From positions 1-64,000 of the forward strand of contig DAOUFI010000012.1 in assembly GCA_034430175.1 (NCBI GenBank): a stretch of DNA of 64,000 bases, given 5' to 3'. Shown here piece after piece: positions 8,879 through 18,041 of this stretch. Below the pieces are notes generated by a model, which saw only the letters and a program-made list of their open reading frames with translations, was not told the origin of the DNA and did not search any database. This DNA is from UBA6107 sp034430175. Lineage in GTDB: Bacteria; Chloroflexota; Anaerolineae; Anaerolineales; Anaerolineaceae. The position numbers and the translations under genes were made by a program. How positions within the stretch are numbered: position 1 is the first letter of the stretch; each line of letters begins with the position of its first letter.

Positions 8879-9018
8879 GCTTGCCTCCTGTAAGTATTCT
8901 AACCCAGGAACGAGTGAGAATTATCGATAAGTATGGAGGTTATTTTGCTGAATTTATTTTTATGAATCGCAATCCTTTTTCACTCTACGATATAATAAAT
9001 AGCGAAGCGAGGTAACCC

Positions 9019-9426
9019 TTGGATTCGAGACAAGTCCCCCCATTTAATGTCATCCTGATCACCGCCCTCATTCTGTTCTTTGTCGGCGTGACGGGCCTGG
9101 TGCTCATCTTCACCCTGACAGTGCCTACACTGGGACCGCGCTGGCTGCTCTTCTTCCTCGTCCCGCTGGTATTCAGCGGTATTGCGCTGCCCTTCGTCTG
9201 GCTGCTCAACCGCCGTCTGACCGACCGCCTGGTCACCTCCCCGGCGGTGATGGTGCGTGAAGCAGTTTTCTTCGGCATCTACGTCGACCTGGTAATCTGG
9301 CTGCAGTTCGGAAAAGTATTGAATTTTGCCCTGGCTTTCTTCCTGCTGGCCGGTTTTACCATTATCGAAGCGCTGCTGCGCTGGCGCGAACAAAGCCGTT
9401 TCAATGCTGGCATTGAAGAAGAATAA
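9019..9426 (+). CDS. Four-helix membrane protein, unknown function
   Basis: 135 residues starting with TTG at 9019, after GCGAGGT. Four hydrophobic segments (about 10-35, 42-65, 78-96 and 102-120) end in a charged tail. A -10 box TATAAT lies at 8991-8996. It is 38 bp upstream of the M24 peptidase gene on the same strand and may be cotranscribed with it. No known motif was recognised. Confidence 0.65.
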   Translation: MDSRQVPPFNVILITALILFFVGVTGLVLIFTLTVPTLGPRWLLFFLVPLVFSGIALPFVWLLNRRLTDRLVTSPAVMVREAVFFGIYVDLVIWLQFGKVLNFALAFFLLAGFTIIEALLRWREQSRFNAGIEEE

Positions 9427-9464
9427 TTCGTAAAATTCGTGGAAACACATTCCAAAGGATAAAA

Positions 9465-10703
9465 ATGAAAACTGACCTTGACCGCATCATGCAGCAAAAC
9501 AACATCGACGTTCTCTTCGTCACCGGAGCTGCCCAGCACAACTCTCCGATGGTCTATTTCACCGGCACCTGCCACGTCTCTGCCGGCGAACTCATCAAGA
9601 AACGCGGCAGTGAGCCGCTTCTCTTCCATTACCCGATGGAACGCGAAGAGGCCATGCGCACCGGTCTGAAGACGGTCAATTACAACGATTATTCGATGGC
9701 AGAATTGATGAAAGAAACAAGCGGCGATTACACCGAAGCGATTGCCCTGCGCTACGCCAAAGCCTTTGAAAAAGCCGGCGTTACCTCCGGCAGGGCAGCC
9801 GTTTACGGCAACGCGGACGTTAGCGCCACCTACGCCATTCTCAAACGGTTGGAGAGATTGCTCCCCGATCTCAAATTCGAAGGCTTTCTCAACGATGAGA
9901 TCCTGCTTGCCGCGCGCATGACCAAAGACGCGGACGAGATCGCCCACATCCGCGCCATGGGAAAGGTCACCACCGAGGTTGTCGGCCGCGTGGCTGATTT
10001 CCTCACCGGTCAGCGCGTCAAGGACGAGACGCTGGTCCACGCAGATGGCACCCCCGTGACCGTCGGCGAGGTCAAGAGCAACATCAACCTCTGGCTGGCC
10101 GAGAAAAACGCCGAGAACCCCGAAGGCACCATCTTCTCCATCGGTCGCGACGCGGGTATCCCGCATTCAGTTGGCAACGATGCCGACCCGATGCGCCTGG
10201 GAAAGACGATCATTTTTGACATCTACCCCTGCGAAGCCCAGGGCGGTTACTTCTACGACTTCACCCGCACCTGGTGCCTGGGTTACGCGCCGGATGAGGT
10301 ACAACAACTCTACGAACAGGTTCATTCCGTCTACGATCAGATCACCTCGGAACTCAAGGTGAATACTCCGTTCAGTGTTTATCAAAAGCGCGTCTGCGAG
10401 CTCTATGAAGCCATGGGGCACCCCACCCCGCTGCACACCCCGCAGACCGAGATCGGTTATTGTCACAGCCTGGGGCACGGCATCGGGCTTAACGTTCACG
10501 AAAAACCCTTCTCCGGCATGGTCAACGCCTCGCCGAACGACAACCTCATCCCCGGCACGGTCTTTACCCTGGAACCTGGTCTTTACTACCCCGATAAAGG
10601 CATGGGAGTACGTATTGAAGATTCGCTGGTGACGACACCTGACGGCAAGTTTGAAATCCTGGCAGAGTTCCCCAAGCAACTGGTGCTGCCGGTCAAAGGA
10701 TAA
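9465..10703 (+). CDS. M24 family aminopeptidase (Xaa-Pro type)
   Basis: 412 residues. An N-terminal creatinase-like domain (1-150) is followed by a C-terminal pita-bread metallopeptidase domain. The expected dimetal ligands are visible: Asp in FDIYPCE (about 251) and YDFTRTW (about 262), His in LGHGIGLNVHE (about 338), Glu in LEPGLYYP (about 369) and Glu in RIEDSLV (about 385). Cytoplasmic removal of N-terminal residues before proline is the usual activity. The RBS AAAGGA fits the ATG. It is only 3 bp from tsaD, with which it forms an operon. Confidence 0.9.
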   Translation: MKTDLDRIMQQNNIDVLFVTGAAQHNSPMVYFTGTCHVSAGELIKKRGSEPLLFHYPMEREEAMRTGLKTVNYNDYSMAELMKETSGDYTEAIALRYAKAFEKAGVTSGRAAVYGNADVSATYAILKRLERLLPDLKFEGFLNDEILLAARMTKDADEIAHIRAMGKVTTEVVGRVADFLTGQRVKDETLVHADGTPVTVGEVKSNINLWLAEKNAENPEGTIFSIGRDAGIPHSVGNDADPMRLGKTIIFDIYPCEAQGGYFYDFTRTWCLGYAPDEVQQLYEQVHSVYDQITSELKVNTPFSVYQKRVCELYEAMGHPTPLHTPQTEIGYCHSLGHGIGLNVHEKPFSGMVNASPNDNLIPGTVFTLEPGLYYPDKGMGVRIEDSLVTTPDGKFEILAEFPKQLVLPVKG

Positions 10704-10706
10704 TGA

Positions 10707-11756
10707 ATGTCTGAGAACGATCGAGTGAATGGATCAAGAAAAATTCGCATCCTGGGGATTGAGTCCTCCTGCGATGAAACCGCGGCGGCTGTCGTTGAAA
10801 ACGGCAGGCGCATGCTTTCCAGCGTGATCGCCACCCAGATCGATATCCACGCCAAATACGGCGGAGTCTTCCCCGAAGTGGCCTCGCGCCAGCACATCCG
10901 TACCATTTACGCCATCATCGAACAAGCGCTCGAGCAGGCGCACCTTAGCCTGGAAGATATCGACGCCATCGCCGCCACGCGCGGCCCCGGTCTGGCTGGT
11001 TCGCTGGTAGTCGGCCTCAACGCCGCCAAAGGGCTGGCGCTTGGCCGCAGCCTGCCTCTGATCGGCATCAACCATCTGGAAGGGCATATTTACTCAGCGT
11101 GGGTGTATCCACAGGACGCGGCAAATCCCCCACCTGAACCTGCTTTCCCAATATTGGCTCTGCTTGTCTCCGGGGGTCACACCGAACTGAATCTGTTAAC
11201 CGATCATCTGCACTACCATCGGCTGGGTTCCACGCTTGACGACGCTGCCGGCGAAGCCTTTGACAAAGTGGCGCGTCTGATCGGTTTGCCATATCCCGGC
11301 GGTCCCTCCGTTCAAAAAGCCGCGGCTGATGGTGACCCGGATGCATTCGCTTTTCCGCGCGCCCGGTTGGAAGGAACCTGGGACTTCTCGTTCAGTGGGC
11401 TGAAAACCGCTGTTCTGCGCGAGGTCCGCAAACTGGAAGAGACTGGCCGGCCGCTGCCCGTGAACGACCTCGCCGCCAGCTTTCAGGCAGCCGTGGTGGA
11501 TGTCCTGCTCAGCAAAACGCTCAAAGCAGCCCGCCAGTTCAACGTGACCGAGATCGTGGTAGCTGGAGGCGTCTCTGCCAATAAAGCTTTGCGCGAAGCC
11601 TTCCTCAGCCAACAAGAATTCCCCGCTCACATTCCCCCTCTGAGTTTGTGCACCGATAATGCCGCCATGGTAGCTTCGGCTGGATATTATCATTATCTGC
11701 GCGGGCAAAACGACCCACTGGATATCGACGTCAGACCCACCTGGCCACTTTCTTAA
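10707..11756 (+). CDS. tsaD: tRNA N6-adenosine threonylcarbamoyltransferase TsaD
   Basis: 349 residues, standard length. It transfers threonylcarbamoyl to A37 of ANN-decoding tRNAs together with TsaB/TsaE. Family signatures are present: LGIESSCDETAAAVV at the N-terminus, HIRTIYAIIEQAL, GPGLAGSLVVGLNAAKG, the iron-site HLEGHIYS, LVSGGHTEL, DDAAGEAFDKVARL, and the late VAGGVSANKALR. TsaB and TsaE are not next to it here. It lies in an operon after the M24 peptidase. Confidence 0.97.
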   Translation: MSENDRVNGSRKIRILGIESSCDETAAAVVENGRRMLSSVIATQIDIHAKYGGVFPEVASRQHIRTIYAIIEQALEQAHLSLEDIDAIAATRGPGLAGSLVVGLNAAKGLALGRSLPLIGINHLEGHIYSAWVYPQDAANPPPEPAFPILALLVSGGHTELNLLTDHLHYHRLGSTLDDAAGEAFDKVARLIGLPYPGGPSVQKAAADGDPDAFAFPRARLEGTWDFSFSGLKTAVLREVRKLEETGRPLPVNDLAASFQAAVVDVLLSKTLKAARQFNVTEIVVAGGVSANKALREAFLSQQEFPAHIPPLSLCTDNAAMVASAGYYHYLRGQNDPLDIDVRPTWPLS

Positions 11757-11785
11757 TGTCACCAATTCCTAAAGAGATCATCTAA

Positions 11786-12385
11786 ATGATTAGATCTGAT
11801 TCCTCAACGATTTCCTACTCGATCGATGCCTTGCGCGGACAGGATCGCGACGCGTTTGCCGAACTTGTCGAAGACACCTCCGGACAGATTTATCACCTGC
11901 TCCTGCGCATGCTGGTAAACGAGCAAGACGCGGAAGACGCGCTTCAGGAAACCTACATCAAGGCTTTTCAGGCGCTTCCGAACTTCGAAGGCAGATCGTC
12001 ACTGAAAACCTGGCTTTATCGTATAGCCGCCAATGAAGCCCTGATGGTTTTAAGAAAGAGGAAACCTCAACCACAAACGGTCGAGATCGATAAGGATGAC
12101 GAAGAAATCGAAGAACCTCGTGAGATTGTTGACTGGTGCTGCCTGCCCGAAAGAGAATTGCTTGACCAGGAAACTCGCTCAAAACTGACCGCGGCAGCTC
12201 AAAAACTTTCGGACAACCTTAAAATGGTCTTTCTGCTGCGGGATGTCGAAGGGTTGTCAGGTGAAGAAACCGCAGCTGTACTCGGGTTGAGCATCGATGT
12301 GGTGAAAACAAGGTTGTTGCGAGCACGACTTAAGCTCCGTGAAGAACTTTCGGCGTACTTCGCAGAAAAGATGAAAAATGGCTGA
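11786..12385 (+). CDS. RNA polymerase sigma factor, ECF type
   Basis: 199 residues with region 2 (residues 15-85: DAFAELVEDTSGQIYHLLLRM, EDALQETYIKAFQ, the -10 recognition helices) and region 4 (about 125-185: LSDNLKMVFLLRDVEGLSGEE, ETAAVLGLSIDVVKTRLLRAR, the -35 recognition helix-turn-helix). It lacks regions 1 and 3, as do ECF sigma factors. The acidic linker KDDEEIEEP is unusual. It overlaps the zinc-finger anti-sigma gene by 8 bp, the classic coupled pair. Confidence 0.93.
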   Translation: MIRSDSSTISYSIDALRGQDRDAFAELVEDTSGQIYHLLLRMLVNEQDAEDALQETYIKAFQALPNFEGRSSLKTWLYRIAANEALMVLRKRKPQPQTVEIDKDDEEIEEPREIVDWCCLPERELLDQETRSKLTAAAQKLSDNLKMVFLLRDVEGLSGEETAAVLGLSIDVVKTRLLRARLKLREELSAYFAEKMKNG

Positions 12386-12644
12386 ACACGTACACAACCA
12401 TGAAAACTGTAAAAAATACCTTTCTCTCCTCTCTGATTACATCGACGGCAATCTGAACGAGGAAATGTGCGAGCATCTCGAAGAACACATGGCGGGGTGC
12501 GATGATTGCACGATCGTTGTCAATACCCTGAAACGGACTGTTGACCTTTATCACACTTCAACCACGGAAGAGAGTCAGGGATTGCCTGAAGACGTAAAAA
12601 GCAGGCTTTATAAAAGACTGTCGTTGGATGACCTGAAGAAGTAA
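12378..12644 (+). CDS. Zinc-finger anti-sigma factor (ZAS type)
   Basis: 88 residues. It contains an N-terminal Cys-containing helix (NHENCKKYLSLLSDYIDG) and the HxxxCxxC zinc motif HMAGCDDC (about residues 36-43), typical of zf-HC2 anti-sigma factors that bind and release an ECF sigma on redox or metal signals. There is no transmembrane segment, so this is a soluble sensor like RsrA/ChrR. The start overlaps the sigma gene. The OsmC peroxidase-like gene 44 bp downstream suggests an oxidative-stress circuit (inference). Confidence 0.85.
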   Translation: MAEHVHNHENCKKYLSLLSDYIDGNLNEEMCEHLEEHMAGCDDCTIVVNTLKRTVDLYHTSTTEESQGLPEDVKSRLYKRLSLDDLKK

Positions 12645-12691
12645 TTAAACCGGAATCGCAGGAAAGAGGATAGTAGTAATTCGGAGGAATG

Positions 12692-13111
12692 ATGGACGCG
12701 AAAGTAATCTGGAAAAAGGATATGTCGTTTGAAGGGATTGCCACTTCAGGACATGCTGTTCCGATGGGCACATCGGTTGAGCACGGCGGTGCCGACGACG
12801 GTTCCAGCCCGATGGAACTGGTGTTGATGGCATTGGGTGGCTGCACGGCGATGGATGTCGTTCCCATCCTCAAGAAGAAACAACAGGATGTCACAGCCTT
12901 CGAAATCCGCGTCCACGGCGACCGCGCCGAGGATCATCCGAAGGTGTACACCCACATTGTTCTGGAGTACGTTGTGACCGGCCACAATATCGATCCTGAG
13001 GCTGTCCGTCGGGCCATCGAATTAAGTGAGACCAAATACTGCTCCGTCTCTGCCATGATCAGCAAGTCAGCGCAGATCGAGATCAAGACCACCATTCTTG
13101 AAGCAAAATAA
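12692..13111 (+). CDS. OsmC/Ohr family protein
   Basis: 139 residues of the OsmC fold (YhfA-like branch). The two conserved peroxidatic cysteines are in GGCTAMD (about 50) and KYCSVSAM (about 116). These proteins reduce organic peroxides or bind acyl/sulfide adducts. Two adjacent ATG codons exist (12689 and 12692); the second has better spacing to GGAGG. It follows the sigma/anti-sigma pair and ends at a strong terminator. Confidence 0.88.
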   Translation: MDAKVIWKKDMSFEGIATSGHAVPMGTSVEHGGADDGSSPMELVLMALGGCTAMDVVPILKKKQQDVTAFEIRVHGDRAEDHPKVYTHIVLEYVVTGHNIDPEAVRRAIELSETKYCSVSAMISKSAQIEIKTTILEAK

Positions 13112-13127
13112 TTGTTATGTATAATAA

Positions 13128-13157
13128 GGATCCGGTCCCATTCAGGAAACCGGATCC
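13128..13157. terminator. Bidirectional terminator
   Basis: Nine-bp stem GGATCCGGT/ACCGGATCC (13128-13136 with 13149-13157) followed by TATTTCTTTT on the plus strand and TTATTATAC on the minus strand, between convergent genes. Confidence 0.8.
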
Positions 13158-14644
13158 TATTTCTTTTCTCCCGCTGTTATCAAACTTTTTGGAGCCGCGA
13201 TGGGACTGGCTGTGATCGTCACCCCGCCGCGCGTGAGTGTTCCTAAGTAAGAATCGGAACCGTTATGAGGTACCCAGCCATCCATCACAAACGGAATGAC
13301 GCTATCGGCTGCGATCCACTCACCGTTGTACTTTCTCGCGATGTGTACGTGCGTGCCTGTCGCCGAGCCCCCTTCACAGGAAGGATAGCCCAGGATATCG
13401 CCAGCCTTGACCAGCGTTCCCTGCCTCACTTTATTGCTGGAACTGATATGCAGATACATGATCACCCAACCCGTGCGGTCATCGCCATCCTTGTCCAGGT
13501 CAAGCATCGCGATACCAGTATCAGTACGCGAAATTTCTCCATCAGCAACCGCCACCAGAGGTTCAATCGTTGGTGCGCATTTGCCCACCACGCTAGGAGG
13601 AGCAAAATCCAGTGCTCCCAATGGATCAGTAGTACCCCATGAAGCGTGCGGAGCACCGGTATACGCCCAGGTTTTTCCCGCCGGAAAAGGTAACGTAAGT
13701 TTGGGCTGCTCCAGGCTGCCAGGAATCACCGTCTGGATATCGACCCACGGATCGCCAAAAAGCTCACGATATGTGGCAGCCAGACCATCATCAGAGATGG
13801 CTGTATGAAAATCGTCAATCGACATCACCCGCGAAAAGTAGGTTTGAATTCCCACTGTACCCGCGTTCTGCCATGGGTCGGGATTTTCTATGTTGCCATC
13901 CAGCATGAACAAAGAGCTAAAGCGACCGGTTTGCCATTGATAGTAGCCAGCGTTCAATTGATCAGCAGCCCATACCAATTGCAAGTAAAAGCCTTTATGA
14001 TACTCATCTTCATAACCAAGCGGGTAATCCTTTTTTTCATTCGCCAGTTCAGATTGGGTCAGTGCTCCAGCCTGGTATTCCGCGATGGCCAGCAATAATC
14101 TGGGACTGATCGAAAATTCCATAGCGACATAGTCGATGAGTTCCCCGCCTTTACGAGTCTTGTCTCCCGCTAGCGCCGAGTAATCTTTCAACCAACCCGT
14201 CTGCGAATCGACAAAAACCGATGTGTTGAAATCCACCTGTGCTGGTCCATTAACGAAAAGCGAATTCGGCAAGATCTTATAGGGTGTTCCCCAAAGTGCT
14301 TTGAAATAAATGGGTATCTTCATTGGAAAACCGACAGGAAGTGTGGTGACCTTTTCAGGCAGGTCGGTATTCACCAGACGAATTTCGCTTTCGGTGGTGT
14401 TAAAATGAGCCGCTACTGACACGAGAGTATCGCCGTCTTGGGCGGTGTAATCCACCAGTGTGCCAGGTTCATACACCTGCCTGGTTGGTAATGGCGTGGG
14501 TGTCATCGTTTCAGTGCTGGCATTCTGGATGACTACCACAGGGGTGGGCAGAGTTGTCTCAACTTGTGGGCTGCATGCGCTGATTAACGCAATCACTACC
14601 AGCAGATGGAATACTATACGTGATTTTTTCTTAATCATGACCAT
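13157..14644 (-). CDS. LysM-M23 peptidase lipoprotein, paralogue 1
   Basis: 495 residues. Lipobox ISAC near residue 25 is followed by a Thr/Pro-rich linker and a LysM domain (about 65-112, YTAQDGDTLVSVAAHFNTTE). A middle domain of about 150 residues contains SPRLLLAIAEYQAG and resembles a lysozyme-like helical fold. A C-terminal M23/LytM domain shows all zinc ligands: His in GAPHASWG (about 333), Asp in GALDFAPP, and HVH in TGTHVHIARK (about 434). A peptidoglycan endopeptidase on the cell surface is expected. ATG at 14644 has AAGG at good spacing. It is the last of three tandem paralogues. Confidence 0.87.
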   Translation of the reverse strand: MVMIKKKSRIVFHLLVVIALISACSPQVETTLPTPVVVIQNASTETMTPTPLPTRQVYEPGTLVDYTAQDGDTLVSVAAHFNTTESEIRLVNTDLPEKVTTLPVGFPMKIPIYFKALWGTPYKILPNSLFVNGPAQVDFNTSVFVDSQTGWLKDYSALAGDKTRKGGELIDYVAMEFSISPRLLLAIAEYQAGALTQSELANEKKDYPLGYEDEYHKGFYLQLVWAADQLNAGYYQWQTGRFSSLFMLDGNIENPDPWQNAGTVGIQTYFSRVMSIDDFHTAISDDGLAATYRELFGDPWVDIQTVIPGSLEQPKLTLPFPAGKTWAYTGAPHASWGTTDPLGALDFAPPSVVGKCAPTIEPLVAVADGEISRTDTGIAMLDLDKDGDDRTGWVIMYLHISSSNKVRQGTLVKAGDILGYPSCEGGSATGTHVHIARKYNGEWIAADSVIPFVMDGWVPHNGSDSYLGTLTRGGVTITASPIAAPKSLITAGEKK

Positions 14645-14656
14645 TCGCAACCTTCA

Positions 14657-16243
14657 CTACGGTCGTGTAATTAAGCTCTTGGGAGCTGAAATCGGCGATG
14701 CCGTGATGAGGGTCGAACCATTGAATAGTGTACCCTCATATTCTTCAGCGCCATTGCTCGCGACATATCCGCTCAGGTTGAAAGGCACGGGTCCACCAGC
14801 CAACATCCACTCACCGTTGAACTTTCTGGCAACGTGAAGGTGGGTTCCTTCAGCCTGGCCACCTTCACAAGAAGGATGACCGATCTTGCTGTTCGTATCC
14901 AAAACGGTGCCAAGAGCCACCTTGTCACGCGTTTCGATGTGTAAATACATGATCACCCATCCTGTTGATTCGTCGCCATCGCCGTCAAGATCTTCGATCA
15001 CTACGCCAGAGCCAGTTCGCACCACCAGCCCGGGAGCCATGGCGGTCACCCATTCATCGGATTGGGTACATCCCGATTTTATGGAAGGTGGCGCGAAATC
15101 CAACGCTGCCAGCGCACCGCCGGGTCCCCAGGCAGGATGTGGCCCACCTGTGAAACTCCAGGTACGCCCACGATAGAATGGCAATTCCAGTGTCGGCTGT
15201 GCCAGGTTCACCGGATAGAGGGGTTCAACAGTTTTTGATCGCGCCCAAAAATCGCCAAACATTGAAGTCATTAATTTAGGCATGCTTTGGTCGCCATACA
15301 GTGCCCCATTCCACTCCGCTGGCTCATACCACTGAGCGAAAAGATATTGCAGGGCGACTGTTCCGGCGTTGAGTTGAGGATTCAATCGTTTGACTGAATT
15401 ATCTTTAAAAGTGACCTCGGTCAAATTCCCGGCCCGCCAACCATAATATCCAATCGAGAGTTGCTCAACCGCCCAACTCAGTTGATAATAGAGACCCTGG
15501 TATTCAAGTTTGATGTATCCCATCGGATAATCCGATTCAGCCAGATTGGTTGGCTCTCCCAATACCCAGTGACTCTTGTATTCTAAAATAGCTAGGAGTA
15601 ACCGCGGATTGGCTGAGTTTTCAAGTGCCACCAGGTTGACAATTTCTGAACCCGTCATCAATTTCCCTGCTACCTCATGGGTGTAGCGGCTCAAATATCC
15701 GCCAGCCTGGTTAATGTAAACATCAATGTCGAAATCAGATGCAGAAGGTGAATAAACCACTTCGCTGTCGGGCATGGCGATCAGGTAGGGTGTGGCATTT
15801 TCGATGCGGTCGGGAATGGTCAGAAGGATCCCTGGGTTGATCAATCCTGTTTCCGGAAGCGGTTCGCTACTCTGTATCTCCTTGGCAGCTACCCCAAACC
15901 GTCCGGTGATCGAAGGCAGTGTGTCGCCGGATTGAGTGTAATAGATAATAGGAGGTTTGCCAGTTGCCAGTGGATCGATCGTTTCGGTGAAAATTGGCGT
16001 TTTCGTCCGCTGAGGAACGTCGGTAAATGTTGGCAGCGGAGTTTCGATCATTGCCGTTGCAGTAGGTACATTCGTGTTCGTTGCAGTAGGAGGTTCAAAA
16101 GTGGGAACCGCAGTGGAGGCATTGGCGGTCATGGTTAGTTCGAAGGGAGTGATGTATCCCTGGGAACAGGCAAGAACGCTGCAAGTCATCACGACCGCAG
16201 CGATCAGCAATTGGATCTTTCTAGCGCTTGATCTGGTTCTCAT
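14657..16243 (-). CDS. LysM-M23 peptidase lipoprotein, paralogue 2
   Basis: 528 residues with lipobox VLAC, a long Thr/Pro linker, LysM (YYTQSGDTLPSITGRFGVA), the same middle domain (NPRLLLAILEYKSHWV) and an M23 domain (HPAWGPGGALAALDF, YLHIETRD, GTHLHVARKF). Parts of the C-terminus are shared almost word for word with paralogue 1 (ASPISAPKSLIT versus ASPIAAPKSLIT). The start lies 23 bp inside the preceding gene, so translation is probably coupled. Confidence 0.87.
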   Translation of the reverse strand: MRTRSSARKIQLLIAAVVMTCSVLACSQGYITPFELTMTANASTAVPTFEPPTATNTNVPTATAMIETPLPTFTDVPQRTKTPIFTETIDPLATGKPPIIYYTQSGDTLPSITGRFGVAAKEIQSSEPLPETGLINPGILLTIPDRIENATPYLIAMPDSEVVYSPSASDFDIDVYINQAGGYLSRYTHEVAGKLMTGSEIVNLVALENSANPRLLLAILEYKSHWVLGEPTNLAESDYPMGYIKLEYQGLYYQLSWAVEQLSIGYYGWRAGNLTEVTFKDNSVKRLNPQLNAGTVALQYLFAQWYEPAEWNGALYGDQSMPKLMTSMFGDFWARSKTVEPLYPVNLAQPTLELPFYRGRTWSFTGGPHPAWGPGGALAALDFAPPSIKSGCTQSDEWVTAMAPGLVVRTGSGVVIEDLDGDGDESTGWVIMYLHIETRDKVALGTVLDTNSKIGHPSCEGGQAEGTHLHVARKFNGEWMLAGGPVPFNLSGYVASNGAEEYEGTLFNGSTLITASPISAPKSLITRP

Positions 16244-17597
16244 CAATGATCCCGTCCTCGGCTACGATCGACTTGTTTCCCTTGACCAAATACCCATTAT
16301 ATTCCACGCCACTGCCTTGTGATGTCCATCCATCCATCACAAAGGGTAGGCTGCCATCCGCAGAGATCCATACACCATTGTAACGCCTTGCCAGGTGCAG
16401 GTGGGTCGCCGTGGAATACCCTCCCGTACATGAAGGATGACCGATGCGATCTCCCGCTCTCACTCGAGTCCCAACACTGACACGACCGCGATCCTCCACA
16501 TGCATATACAGGACTGTCCAACCGGTCTGTTCGAGGCCATCACCGTCCAGATCCAAAACGACCTCACCATTCTCAGAGCGCACAATCAAACCATCCGCTA
16601 CAGCCACCTCCCAGATATCCGTTTGGTAACAGCCAAAAATTTCAGAAGGCGGAGCGAAATCAAGAGCAGCCCAAGCCGCGCCATCCCCCCAGGCGGAATG
16701 TGGTCCACTGGTAAACGACCAGGTATCCCCTTTTTCGAAGGGTAATTGCATATCGGGTTGGGTTAACCCCGTTGGAATAAGCGGTTCCACAGACAAATCG
16801 AATGGAATGCCAAAAAAGCTCACGTAAGTGGCATAAACACCTTCAGCTGAAACCGATTTCAACCAACCGTCACTTCCCTTGAGCAGCGCCAGCAACCGCT
16901 GCACCGCGACCGTACCGGCGTTGAGTGTGGGAGAAAATGTGATATCCGTACCGTCGGTTAATTGCGCGGAACTGATCGCGCCCACATTCCAGGAATAGAA
17001 ACCAAAGTTCAATTGGTTGGCCGCCCACGAAAGCTGGATGTATAACCCCTGCCGAGTTTCATCGATCAGTTTCATTGGATAGGTTAGTTGCTTTTCCGAA
17101 ATCTCATTCTGCGTCACCCAACCAGACTGGTATTCGAGCAATGCCAGGAGCAAGCGTGGATTAACAGAATACTCGTAACTGATCTGCTTGACGATCTCTA
17201 AGCCGGTTAATGTCGTTCCTTTTTCATCAACGAATTCCGAATAATGGCTGAGAAATCCCCCCTGCTTCTGGATGAACGCGTCAACGTCCAGGGTGGAACT
17301 TACAGGCCCGAAGACAAGCTCGGAGTCGGGGATAATCTTGAAATCTGAAGAAGCCGCGCCGCTTACCGACACATCCGGGATTTTATGAGGTGAATCAGGT
17401 GTCGGGGTGGAATACGCCGAACCAGCCGGACGCTGTGTGGGAAGATTCACTTTCGTGTTCGATCCACCAAGCGATTGAGGAACGGCTGTCGCTGAGTCGA
17501 GCATCCATGGTCTGCTTTGTTGTGCCGGCTGAACACAGGATGCGACAAATAACAAACAAATAAGAACGCAGATGACCGTTCTTCGATGCGATCTCAT
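16221..17597 (-). CDS. M23 peptidase lipoprotein, paralogue 3 (no LysM)
   Basis: 458 residues. Lipobox VASC is followed by a low-complexity linker, the same middle domain (NPRLLLALLEYQSGWVT) and a complete M23 domain (HSAWGDGAAWAALDF, YMHVEDRGR, ATHLHLARRY). The LysM domain of its two neighbours is absent, so wall targeting must differ. ATG overlaps the stop of the HIT gene by 4 bp (ATGA). It is the first of three tandem paralogues that arose by duplication. Confidence 0.87.
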   Translation of the reverse strand: MRSHRRTVICVLICLLFVASCVQPAQQSRPWMLDSATAVPQSLGGSNTKVNLPTQRPAGSAYSTPTPDSPHKIPDVSVSGAASSDFKIIPDSELVFGPVSSTLDVDAFIQKQGGFLSHYSEFVDEKGTTLTGLEIVKQISYEYSVNPRLLLALLEYQSGWVTQNEISEKQLTYPMKLIDETRQGLYIQLSWAANQLNFGFYSWNVGAISSAQLTDGTDITFSPTLNAGTVAVQRLLALLKGSDGWLKSVSAEGVYATYVSFFGIPFDLSVEPLIPTGLTQPDMQLPFEKGDTWSFTSGPHSAWGDGAAWAALDFAPPSEIFGCYQTDIWEVAVADGLIVRSENGEVVLDLDGDGLEQTGWTVLYMHVEDRGRVSVGTRVRAGDRIGHPSCTGGYSTATHLHLARRYNGVWISADGSLPFVMDGWTSQGSGVEYNGYLVKGNKSIVAEDGIIDENQIKR

Positions 17598-17953
17598 TTC
17601 AATCCACGCGTTAATAATTGATTATCCACTGGCGCTCCACCGAGCAAGTGAACATGCAAATGGAAGACAGTCTGCCCCCCACCCGTCCCGGTATTGACCA
17701 CCAACCGGTAGCCTGTTTCACCGATCCCCTTGTTAAATGCCATTTCTCTCCCTTTGAGAAATAATTTGCTCAACAAGGCTTCCTCAGTCTGGGTGATCTC
17801 GTTCATGGAAGGAATATGTTTTCGAGGGATGACCAGCAGATGGATCGGTGCCAATGGATGCGCATCCTGAATGACAACCATATCCTCATCTTCATAAAGG
17901 ATCTCTGCGGGAACTTGATGTTCAATGATCATGCAAAAAATACAGTTTTCCAT
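17594..17953 (-). CDS. HIT family (HinT-like) nucleotide-binding protein
   Basis: 119 residues beginning MENCIFCMII, with CxxC zinc-like cysteines typical of the HinT branch, and the histidine triad FHLHVHLLGG near the C-terminus. Family members hydrolyse adenosine phosphoramidates. A TTG six codons upstream (17971), preceded by AGGTAAG, is an alternative start. It is translationally coupled to the M23 genes, an association with no obvious functional explanation. Confidence 0.9.
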   Translation of the reverse strand: MENCIFCMIIEHQVPAEILYEDEDMVVIQDAHPLAPIHLLVIPRKHIPSMNEITQTEEALLSKLFLKGREMAFNKGIGETGYRLVVNTGTGGGQTVFHLHVHLLGGAPVDNQLLTRGLK

Positions 17954-17990
17954 AGATACTCGTTGTTGCAATAATCTTACCTAATTTAAT

Positions 17991-18024
17991 AAAAACCGGC
18001 ACAAGAAAAACACACTTGTGCCGG
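17991..18024 (-). terminator. Rho-independent terminator after ino1
   Basis: Ten-bp perfect stem CCGGCACAAG/CTTGTGCCGG (17996-18005, 18015-18024) followed on the minus strand by five T and further A/T bases. Confidence 0.88.
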
Positions 18025-18041
18025 ATGTATTAATCAGAAAA

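Noticed and set aside
9279..10166. 295-codon antisense frame over the M24 peptidase gene
   Set aside because: Shadow of a GC-rich real gene; no RBS, biased third-position pattern belongs to the sense gene.
10167..10679. 170-codon antisense frame over the M24 peptidase gene
   Set aside because: Shadow of the same gene, with no plausible start.
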